DNA of 34,328 bases, taken from NCBI GenBank assembly GCA_015350385.1, contig WNKI01000001.1, forward strand, positions 7,117,083 to 7,151,410, in the 5' to 3' direction. Below the pieces are notes generated by a model, which worked only from the letters and a program-made list of their open reading frames with translations, ran no database searches and was not told where the DNA came from. Of this stretch, positions 18,594 to 26,456 are shown one piece after another. This DNA comes from Aculops lycopersici. Taxonomy: Eukaryota > Arthropoda > Arachnida > Trombidiformes > Eriophyidae. The position numbers and the translations under genes are program-made. The number at the start of each line of letters is the position of its first letter. Positions within the stretch are counted from its first letter, which is position 1.

Positions 18594-20993
18594 ATGGACG
18601 ACACCATAGGTGGCAAGAAGAAGAAGAGAAAATTGCATGATCGCCTCTCGAGTTGGCTTCCAACTTTAAACTTCAAAGCGCATCGTCTCAATCTATTATC
18701 ATACATGATAGCAATAATATTACTATTTACAATTATTAGCCAACTTTCTAGCGCTCAATTCATGAACAATGGCGCCCTTCCATATCCCCAGCCTCTACCT
18801 CCACTGAATAGTCCATATTTTTATGATGATCCTGTTGATGTTAACACGCCACTTGGCCATGTTATTGGAAAGACTCTATACCTATTTGATGGGCCTAATA
18901 GATCGCCCTATGAGAGAATCTCTAGTCAACTTTATGCGCCGCCAAACACTTGGCAACGGCCCTCGTTACCTAATTATTACAAGAATGTTAGCATCTTCTT
19001 AGGTATCCCCTACGCAAGGCCGCCACTTAGAGAGAATGGTCTTAGGTTTCAATTACCCCAGCCAATGACTCATTGGGGCAACTTGGCGGCAGATCGGTAC
19101 CGGCCAGCCTGTCCACAGCCGCACAAGTATACAGGAATTGAGAGATCTATAGCAACCACCGACGAGGATTGTTTATACTTGAACATATTTACTCCATATG
19201 CAAAACCACGAGCCTCCAGATTGTTCCCCGTTATAATGTACATTCATGGGGGAAAATATGAACATGGAAGTGGAAACGCGTTCCCTGGTCACATGTTGGC
19301 CGCCTCGCAGGAGGTTGTCGTGGTTACGTTCAACTATCGTCTCGGTGTACTGGGTTACATGGCAACAGCTGATAACTCATCGGCAGGCAACTATGGTTTA
19401 GCCGATCAATTGGCCGCCTTGCAATGGGTCAGGGATCATATTGAAAACTTCAACGGCGACCCTCAGATGATAACTCTGTGGGGAACGGGATCGGGGGCTG
19501 CAAGTGCCGGTCTGTTGGCCATCTCACCACGATCTAGAGATCTCATAAAGCGAGTCATTGGTCAGAGTGGCTCAGCTTCGGCCGATTGGGCCATGCAAAA
19601 GAATCCAATGTTTATACGGAACACTAGTATTGTCATCGGTGAACACTTTGGTTGCTTCACTCGGGACACCTATAGTTTGATTAAGTGCTTGGAATCGAGA
19701 AGTTTCAATGAGTACACAAACACTGAGGTTGAACCCGAAGTTGGCTGGCTACCCTTTTCGCCAGTCTCAGATTACAAGACTAGAGATAGGGATTTTGCTC
19801 TGTTGCCTGAGACTCCCGATCAATTCTTTCAAATGGTCCACCAGAAGTTTCCGGATGGCTTCGCCTACATGTCAGGTGTCACTCGAGATGAGGGATCAGC
19901 TTGGCTGTTGGAAGACGAGGAGGCAAGTGCAAGGAGTTATGTGGTTGATCAGAGGTTTTTTAGCAAAAAGGTTAGATCATTCATTAAGGTTTTTAATGTG
20001 ACGATGAATCAGAACAACCTAATTGACGCCATTGACTTTATGTACTCGCCGTGGAATGACCGAGGTAACTTGAGTAACTATCGCCAGGGTCTGGTTGACA
20101 TGCTAACTGACGCTTGGGTCATTGCTGGCCATGATAAGATTGTCAAGTCGATGCTAACGAAACGGGTACCAACTTATAGTTATGTATTAAATTACACCAT
20201 TGAGGGATTGATTCAGCCAGAGCCCTGGATGGGCGTTCCCCATGATACCGAGTACTTTCTCGTCTCGGGCGCTCCATTTATGGAGGCAAAGTTTTTTCCA
20301 AGCATTTATCAACTAAAGGAGGCTAGATGGACTGAGATGGATAGAAATATGAGTCAATTTTTCATGGAAGCCTATGGAAACTTTGCGAAGTATGGAAATC
20401 CAACACCCTACTCCTTATTCAACAATATACTCTGGCAACCTGTTAGAACGGATAATTTGCAATATTTATCAGTGAATACCACCAATCAAACTAGCATTAT
20501 GCAACGAGATTACAAACTTAAGAGTGCTCAGTTTTGGAATGATTATGTTTATACACTATTCCAACATGATCCAATCTACTGGCACCAGCCCTTCTCACCT
20601 GTTGATTTGGAACTTCGCGCTTACAAGGCCTCAACTTATGCAATAATGATCCTTGCAATAATATTACTGTTTCTATCGCTGCTATGTACCTGTTTGTATT
20701 GTCAAGCTAGAAGAGATAGATTCGACGATTCCTCTATAGACTATATGCCTGTACCCAATGAAGCTGGTGTTTTGCTCTATGGGCCACCGAGTAAACGTGT
20801 AAACTCGCAAACTATTATGAAGATTCCGGCAAGCGTCCAGAATTCAATGAACAACAACATAATTGTTAACAAGAATCATCAGCAAACTAGGCCAATGAAA
20901 CATCACGACTACCATTTAAGATCTAGCAGTGACAGCAACTACCGACCTATTACACCAGAAAAAACTATGAATGACAAGCATACATTAGTATAA
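18594..20993 (+). CDS. Gli: Gliotactin (cholinesterase-like junction protein, catalytically inactive)
   Basis: A single exon of 799 residues. Order: short basic N-terminus, hydrophobic segment (about 35-54, signal sequence or signal anchor), cholinesterase-like domain (about 85-660), transmembrane helix (681-703), 96-residue cytoplasmic tail. The esterase fold is clear (FLGIPYARPP, EDCLYLNIFTP, YIHGGKYEHGSG, FNYRLGVLGY, GNYGLADQLAALQWV, VIGQSGSA). At the nucleophile elbow, WGTGSGAAS has Gly299 where active enzymes have Ser; Glu433 (RDEGS) and His550 (GVPHDTE) of the triad remain. SGAPFMEAKFFP and MDRNMSQFFMEAY agree with gliotactin better than with neuroligins. Gliotactin organises tricellular and septate junctions. 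The C-terminus HTLV is a class I PDZ ligand, and Tyr717 (DYMP) is a possible phosphosite. Neuroligin is the main alternative. Confidence 0.88.
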   Translation: MDDTIGGKKKKRKLHDRLSSWLPTLNFKAHRLNLLSYMIAIILLFTIISQLSSAQFMNNGALPYPQPLPPLNSPYFYDDPVDVNTPLGHVIGKTLYLFDGPNRSPYERISSQLYAPPNTWQRPSLPNYYKNVSIFLGIPYARPPLRENGLRFQLPQPMTHWGNLAADRYRPACPQPHKYTGIERSIATTDEDCLYLNIFTPYAKPRASRLFPVIMYIHGGKYEHGSGNAFPGHMLAASQEVVVVTFNYRLGVLGYMATADNSSAGNYGLADQLAALQWVRDHIENFNGDPQMITLWGTGSGAASAGLLAISPRSRDLIKRVIGQSGSASADWAMQKNPMFIRNTSIVIGEHFGCFTRDTYSLIKCLESRSFNEYTNTEVEPEVGWLPFSPVSDYKTRDRDFALLPETPDQFFQMVHQKFPDGFAYMSGVTRDEGSAWLLEDEEASARSYVVDQRFFSKKVRSFIKVFNVTMNQNNLIDAIDFMYSPWNDRGNLSNYRQGLVDMLTDAWVIAGHDKIVKSMLTKRVPTYSYVLNYTIEGLIQPEPWMGVPHDTEYFLVSGAPFMEAKFFPSIYQLKEARWTEMDRNMSQFFMEAYGNFAKYGNPTPYSLFNNILWQPVRTDNLQYLSVNTTNQTSIMQRDYKLKSAQFWNDYVYTLFQHDPIYWHQPFSPVDLELRAYKASTYAIMILAIILLFLSLLCTCLYCQARRDRFDDSSIDYMPVPNEAGVLLYGPPSKRVNSQTIMKIPASVQNSMNNNIIVNKNHQQTRPMKHHDYHLRSSSDSNYRPITPEKTMNDKHTLV

Positions 20994-21518
20994 ATAGGCG
21001 AGTTAAATGATGATGTTGCTAAATCGTAAACAACAACAACTCAGATTGGTGCCAAGTAACTAATCTACCAGTAGGTGATTTATATAAATTAGATATCAGT
21101 CAATATATAGCAAGCAACTAGGAGAAACCAGACTCAAGCTGCCAGTTTGCCAATTTTAACTAAGTATAACAACTTTAGTATACACACAAGCATACATTGA
21201 TACTGCCATAGGAATCAAGATTATATATTATTATACTAACTTTGGATGCAAGGAAGAAAACAAACTCTGAAAAATCTAGATCTCTATCCAAATTCTATTA
21301 TTAGCATTGGACGAAGCCAAAGGCAACGACCCCTGATCAAACCAACGTCTCGTCTCATGTTTCTCATGAATCCTTACTTCTCATGATGAATAAGGGAAGG
21401 CGACAAATCCACTACTACCACTACAATTACTTTTGTAAATTAAGTGCAAGACTGCTAAACTGCTGATGGAGCTACTCAGAGCACAGAAAAATAGAGAGTG
21501 TATACATATATTTTATAT

Positions 21519-21524
21519 AATAAA
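21519..21524 (+). terminator. Poly(A) signal AATAAA of gliotactin
   Basis: It lies about 525 bases after the stop. The intervening 3' UTR has no other canonical hexamer that I see. Confidence 0.55.
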
Positions 21525-22450
21525 CACAAAGACCATGCCTCAATTGCCTAGAGGGGGAAGTTTGAGGCAAGATGCTGAGATGGAGTCAGTCTAATATTCG
21601 GGAACTCTTTCCATCGCGACGAGCATAATTTTGTCGTCATAACTTTAGCATCAACCTTTAGCCTGACAACTAACATCAATCGAGACGAGTTGTTGTTTTT
21701 GAGATGCTGATGTTGATGCCAAGACCTCCTCGTAGCACTTTTAACTCCATAGTTGTTCCAGTTAATCATAATCCTTGCAACTGGCAAAGCATTAAATATA
21801 GCTACACAGGCCTTAGTTAATGCATCGTAGTCATTTCGGCCTTTTTGCTTGCGTCTCTTAGCTAATCGAGTAACTGAATGAAGCCCATCTCAGATGGCCA
21901 AGTCAAGCTAAGCAATTGGGGGCCCGTTAAAGCCAAAACAGGTTCAAGACCATGGACCAGCTGAAACGTCAGCTAGCGAGAGTCGGATGTTGTTTGGCGG
22001 CCATCGTTTGCGGAGCGACCCTATGCGCTTGCTCTCTCTCCCCCTTTCTCTCAAAGGAGGAGAGGGGGTAGTGACGTGCTCAAATGCGAACAACAAGGAC
22101 GCGTACATCTTTGTACAGGCACCTAGCGACTCAATTTGCTCACGAGCATAGCAGTAGAGCATTCATTACAGTGCCCAGCCGACCTTCGGCAGTTTAAGTC
22201 TTGAAGTTTCCATTCAAATCTAAACTCGAATCTACTTCAGACGTTTGGAGTTTGAAGATTTGATTTGATCACCTCTCCCTGAGTTGCTAATAGATGATCG
22301 TTGAAGAGATACGAATTCAATGTATTGAATTCCATCCAGTATATAAGATTAACTTGTAACTCAACCCAACTCAAATTTCGAAACTCAAACCTCCAGCTCA
22401 AATCTGATTAAAGCAACAAGTGAAAACCAGAACTAGGAAGCAGCAACAAG
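21525..22450. other. Intergenic region upstream of the 22451 gene
   Basis: About 0.9 kb. Two minus-strand frames (21548-21787, 21944-22162) have no family resemblance. A pyrimidine/purine inverted stretch at 22040-22068 (CCCCCTTTCTC against GAGGAGAGGGGG) can form a short stem. The 100 bases before 22451 contain repeated AACTCAA and AAACTC words. Confidence 0.4.
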
Positions 22451-23284
22451 ATGGCCAACTTCACACCCTCACCCTACAAGCCTGATGGCCGAATTTTCGC
22501 CTCGTACCCAATGCCCGCCAAGATTGATTTGATTAACTCGAAGCCGAGACGCGAGAGTTTGATTGAGCAAAGATTGGAGAGTCCGATGGGCGAGCCGGTG
22601 GTGCCGGTGATTGAGGTTTCAGAGCAACAGACCACAAGAACAACGGACTCTTTTACATCAACAAGAGATCCAAGAGGCTCATCGAATTATGGACCATCGC
22701 CAGCAGTAAACTACACTAACAACAACAGCAACAACAATATAAATAATACTAGAAATATGCATCTAACTAGCAACATCAACACTGCCAACAATCGGAGGTC
22801 GCCAAGTCAGGAGTTGGCCGACAAGGAGGCCAAGCTGCTCAAGGAGATTGAGGAAATGGAGAGAAAGCCTTATAATCCGCAAACAATGGTTGTTCAACGA
22901 GAGGAGTGGTACGAGTATCCGCCAGGTAATCCAAATGATCGGTCTATGATGGACTCAAAGCGCCGCGTGAAGGACTTTTGCTCGATGCCCTCGCATATGT
23001 ATCCGCAACAAGGACAGAGCGTTCACGAGGATCTTCAACTAAACTCCCTAAGTCGACCTGTTTCGGTTACGCCGGGAAGTATTCACACTGCCATCATAAG
23101 ATCGCCAGCTCGAGAGATCGACAACAAGTCGCCGCTGCCATTTGCATTTGATAACTTCACAACAAAGGGAGTTCGTGGCAATATTGCCACCGTGGGCGCC
23201 ATCGAACCAGATCGACCTAGAGCACCCATTTATCCCATTGTTAAGCGATCGCCTTCACCAAATGTGGCTTCCTATCGCATCTAG
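22451..23284 (+). CDS. Putative muscle or cytoskeletal protein, possibly myofilin-like
   Basis: A single exon of 277 residues; ATG 22451 has A at -3. The protein is largely disordered and has no signal or membrane segment. Structured-looking blocks are the N-terminus (TPSPYKPDGRIFASYPMPAK), a charged helix at about residues 118-140 (ELADKEAKLLKEIEEMERKP) followed by MVVQREEWYEYPPGNP, and a C-terminal block (AFDNFTTKGVRGNIATVG, then APIYPIVKRSPSPNVASYRI). The region between about 70 and 115 is Asn/Ser/Thr-rich. The repeated PxxPxxKRSPSP-like ending and the DNF-GVRG block recall arthropod thick-filament proteins such as myofilin. I cannot confirm that from sequence memory, so treat the name as a suggestion. 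That it is a real gene is fairly sure. Confidence 0.7.
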   Translation: MANFTPSPYKPDGRIFASYPMPAKIDLINSKPRRESLIEQRLESPMGEPVVPVIEVSEQQTTRTTDSFTSTRDPRGSSNYGPSPAVNYTNNNSNNNINNTRNMHLTSNINTANNRRSPSQELADKEAKLLKEIEEMERKPYNPQTMVVQREEWYEYPPGNPNDRSMMDSKRRVKDFCSMPSHMYPQQGQSVHEDLQLNSLSRPVSVTPGSIHTAIIRSPAREIDNKSPLPFAFDNFTTKGVRGNIATVGAIEPDRPRAPIYPIVKRSPSPNVASYRI

Positions 23285-23374
23285 ACTAACACAGCTGCAT
23301 CTATGCAAATCCTCCGAACAGGTGAGCTATACTTGCTTGACTGTATCTTGGCGAAAGAGGGCGACATGTGTACA

Positions 23375-23380
23375 AATAAA
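23375..23380 (+). terminator. Poly(A) signal AATAAA of the 22451 gene
   Basis: It lies 91 bases after the stop and 102 bases before the REXO4 stop on the opposite strand. A CAG/GTGAGC donor-like site lies just upstream, near 23320. Confidence 0.6.
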
Positions 23381-23481
23381 TATATTCTTCCAACAACAAC
23401 AATATTACTGTAACCAAACAAATCTTTAGATTCATACTTGAGTTAAGTTATTATTCAATTCGATTCGTTAAGTAATAACAA

Positions 23482-24465
23482 CTAAGTCGTAACGTAGAAT
23501 GTTTTGATCTTCTTCTTCATAGGTTTCGTCTTATTGTGCTTCCTCATCATGGCGTTCATCTTTTGGTGCAATGGATTGTTCTTCTTTAGCAATTTCTCAT
23601 TCCACTTATCCCTCTCGCGGACATACAATTTCATCGTCGCCTGAGCATCCTGAACAGAGTCGTGCTCACCTTTCTGTATCTTGACTCCTAGTAAACTCTC
23701 ACTCAACTTCTTTAGAGATGGCGTCTTGCCTTGGAAAAGGTACTTGTAGTAGTCGGCTGTATCCCGAGTCAGTTCGGGGGGATGTTTCAAGTTCAACACG
23801 GCAAAGTCGTTGTGTATCGCGTGGCCTACAACAATCCTACCCCTAATGATATCGGAAACTTCCTTTTGGACCGTGTCAAAGTCTGGTGCATTTGCTATAT
23901 CTCTACGCCGGATACCGGAATACTTTGTCCGATAATCAGTTACTCTAGATGGTGGGGCAACGTATCGATCTAAAACGGGGTGTCCAAATAAGTTAACAAT
24001 AGAAATCCTAGCAAGAACTGACTTGTGATGATAACATTCAACCATTTCGCAATCTAGAGCCAGCTCGTCTGTTAGACCTGTATTGGGATTCGTAATGTCC
24101 TTTGCACTTCCATTCACTAACTTAACTTTCTTGTGTTTGTTTTGATTATTATTATTATGGCCATTGGATGTGGCGGCGGTCCCATTTGATGAAGCTTTAA
24201 TGCTTGACGATGTGGATTGTCCATTCTGTTGTTGCTTTTTTTGCTCATACTTTTCCCTTTCTTTCGTCTTGAACTTCTTGGTCAAAGATGTCAAAGTTGG
24301 TAATGGTTTGCTAGTTGTTAAAGTTCCCTCATCAACATCGTCCGTTTTTGGAGCTTGCACCGTATGGGCCTCAAGCAGAGACTTGCTAACGCCATCGAAC
24401 CAAATATGTTCATTTGGTTCCGCTCTCTTCACCAGCTTTGGCTTAGCCGGATCCATTGCAGTCAT
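23482..24465 (-). CDS. REXO4: RNA exonuclease 4 (DEDDh 3'-5' exonuclease)
   Basis: A single exon of 327 residues from the chosen ATG. The N-terminal half is basic and low-complexity (Lys, Asn, Ser) but has EHIWFDGVSKSLLEA, resembling the IWFDDV motif before the REXO4 nuclease domain. The exonuclease domain (about 134-287) has ExoI LALDCEMVE (D138, E140), ExoII GHAIHNDFAVL (D220) and ExoIII GEHDSVQDAQATMKLY (H268, D273), so all DEDDh residues are present. VTDYRTKYSGIR is typical of the family. REXO4 relatives act in the nucleus or nucleolus on rRNA processing. The frame stays open for 66 more codons to CAT 24663, but that extension is hydrophobic, unlike the family, and lies in the shared promoter. 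A start three codons further in (24456) is also possible. Confidence 0.93.
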   Translation of the reverse strand: MTAMDPAKPKLVKRAEPNEHIWFDGVSKSLLEAHTVQAPKTDDVDEGTLTTSKPLPTLTSLTKKFKTKEREKYEQKKQQQNGQSTSSSIKASSNGTAATSNGHNNNNQNKHKKVKLVNGSAKDITNPNTGLTDELALDCEMVECYHHKSVLARISIVNLFGHPVLDRYVAPPSRVTDYRTKYSGIRRRDIANAPDFDTVQKEVSDIIRGRIVVGHAIHNDFAVLNLKHPPELTRDTADYYKYLFQGKTPSLKKLSESLLGVKIQKGEHDSVQDAQATMKLYVRERDKWNEKLLKKNNPLHQKMNAMMRKHNKTKPMKKKIKTFYVTT

Positions 24466-24777
24466 GCTTGATAGGAATAGCCAGGTATTGATAAATAATA
24501 GCCTGACTAGTGAGATAATAGAACCAAATTTGAGGTTAACTTGGAGAACCATTGAATAAAACCATCTGTGAATGGGGTGTTTGCATTTAATGTTTACATG
24601 AAGCGCGCTGCTACTACCATTGACTCTGACAGAGGGAAGAACACGTGGTTTGCATGCATGCAACTTTGTGGGCCCGAATTTGTGTGTTCGAACATCTGCA
24701 TTTTGGGATTGATTTTTTTCTTCAACTATCGTTGAAGGATACTATTTTGCAAATTGCACGAAGCTTAATGTTCCATC
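24466..24777. promoter_or_regulatory. Divergent promoter region, REXO4 and CCDC51
   Basis: The start codons are 312 bases apart on opposite strands, so both promoters must lie here unless upstream exons exist. I see no convincing TATA box. Confidence 0.55.
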
Positions 24778-25596
24778 ATGAGCCTCCGGCCGGCATCTTA
24801 TTTGGCTCTCACAAGGAAACTAGTCACCAAGGAGTCTCTACAAACCAATGTAAATCGGCTCAATCAGTATTATGAGCGCGTCTTTGGAATCCTGGAAATA
24901 CGGATGATGCAAGACAAGGTACTTGAGGCTGAAAGAAGTCTGGTGCAAACAACAGAGAGACGCAAATGGTGCCACGATCAGATAGATGGGCTACAAGACC
25001 CTATCAAGTCTGTGAGGGATAAAATTCAATCAACAGATCGAACAGATGACAATTATCCAAAGCTCACGAGGAAAGAGCACGAGTTGTTGAAGGAACAGAA
25101 GACATTGGAGTCGCAATTGCAAGATTTGAAGTATAAAGAGCAGCTTGCATTAGATGAGCTGTCGAGATTACTCAGACAAAGTCATGAACTCGAGCGATTG
25201 AGACAGGAACGAGCAAAGTATTGGCAAATTATCTCTATAACACTTTCACTTGTTGGCAGTCTCATTGCTCTTATGGCTCAAAGGGTTCGCAATCAGAATA
25301 CTGTGATGAAGGAGCTTGTGGGTACTAGGGAATTGGTTCTTTCAACCCAAGAGGAGCAAACATCACAGATTTCAATTTTATGCAATGAAATTTTAAACTT
25401 GAAGAGCGAGATAGCAGATCTCAAGAGAGAGCTTGTCAAATTGGGCAACGTGAGAGGCAATCGTGAGTCAAAAGCTATTAATCCACAGAATCAAGGATGG
25501 AGTGCATATTTTCCCGGACTGGGTTATGTAATGTCCTGGTTCGGTGCTGGTGGTGTTAGTGGAGGTGGTCAAGCAGCTTCCGTTGGTTCTACCTAA
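24778..25596 (+). CDS. CCDC51: CCDC51 / MITOK-like mitochondrial potassium-channel subunit
   Basis: A single exon of 272 residues, shorter than the vertebrate protein of about 410. A basic N-terminus (MSLRPASYLALTRKLVTK) could be a mitochondrial presequence. Coiled coil covers about residues 40-148. It is followed by the family-like SHELERLRQERAKYW and a transmembrane helix at about 151-168 (IISITLSLVGSLIALMAQ), then a second coiled coil (about 190-222). A weakly hydrophobic stretch (YFPGLGYVMSWFGAGG, 244-259) may be the second membrane segment. In vertebrates MITOK forms the pore of the ATP-sensitive K+ channel of the inner mitochondrial membrane with ABCB8. Assignment rests on the juxtamembrane motif and architecture. 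ATG 24778 is the first in frame. Confidence 0.82.
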   Translation: MSLRPASYLALTRKLVTKESLQTNVNRLNQYYERVFGILEIRMMQDKVLEAERSLVQTTERRKWCHDQIDGLQDPIKSVRDKIQSTDRTDDNYPKLTRKEHELLKEQKTLESQLQDLKYKEQLALDELSRLLRQSHELERLRQERAKYWQIISITLSLVGSLIALMAQRVRNQNTVMKELVGTRELVLSTQEEQTSQISILCNEILNLKSEIADLKRELVKLGNVRGNRESKAINPQNQGWSAYFPGLGYVMSWFGAGGVSGGGQAASVGST

Positions 25597-25666
25597 TCCA
25601 ATCTAACTGTGATAAATCAGATTTAGTGATATTAAATTCCTAGGATTGTTACTAGCGTTGAGCGTT

Positions 25667-25672
25667 AATAAA
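25667..25672 (+). terminator. Poly(A) signal AATAAA of CCDC51
   Basis: It lies 71 bases after the stop and is followed by an A run. Confidence 0.65.
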
Positions 25673-26456
25673 AAAACGAGTTAATTAGTACGTCAAACGT
25701 TTCCGGGATTATTGACATCAACTATGTTGGTCTTCTGAGGTTGCCACTACTAATTTGATTCGATATAAACCGGCTGAAAATGCGATAGTTAACTCGCGAG
25801 AGATCAGAAACAACAATCTTTGCGCCAGACTAAAGTTGGTATTTAATTCTTTTGACGCAAGATCTATCTGTAAAGTGGCGAATCTCTGCAGTAGTAGCAG
25901 TTGCAGCAGCGATCACAACAACAGGTGTCAATGTTACAAGAACCTCGTTATTGTTTCCTCCCTTTTGACTTTCGCCGCATCTTCTATTTATAAATGACTA
26001 GCCAAGCAATAGTTGCGCGTTTTGCGCTATGGTCGGCCTCAAATTTATATTCCGCATCACTAGCTACTTGTGCGCAACGACAGGTGCACATTTAACTACC
26101 TTTCAAACTGCGTACCACGGTGGACTCCAGAGAGAAGCAGATAAAGAAAGAGAAGGACAGAGATAGTTTATGTGCAAATTTTATCTCTCGTTTCAATTTA
26201 ACTCTTCAACTAGCTAATTCGACTTGCTGCTGATGCCTCGTCAGATCGACAAGCAAGCGAACAAGCAAACTGGAAGAGTATGGTAGAATTGCTATCATCA
26301 TTTCAGTAAATAGTCAACAAACCACCCAAAAAACTTGTTAATTATCGTTCTAGTGTAGCGATTGCAACTCTTTGCAGTTGCTAGCTCGCTACCGACTAGA
26401 CCCAGCGTTTAGTCAGTTGTTGTTTATGATCGAGTTATAGTTGAATCATCATCAGC
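25673..26456 (+). other. Upstream region of synaptotagmin
   Basis: About 780 bases with no credible gene; the frame 25755-25997 is Ser/Asn-rich and has no motif. It presumably contains the synaptotagmin promoter and 5' UTR. Confidence 0.4.

Noticed and set aside
18594..20993. Active carboxylesterase or acetylcholinesterase
   Set aside because: The nucleophile Ser is Gly, and the protein has a C-terminal membrane helix and PDZ ligand typical of adhesion members.
24466..24663. N-terminal extension of REXO4 to the first in-frame ATG
   Set aside because: The extra 66 residues are hydrophobic and unlike REXO4 N-termini, and they occupy the promoter region shared with CCDC51.
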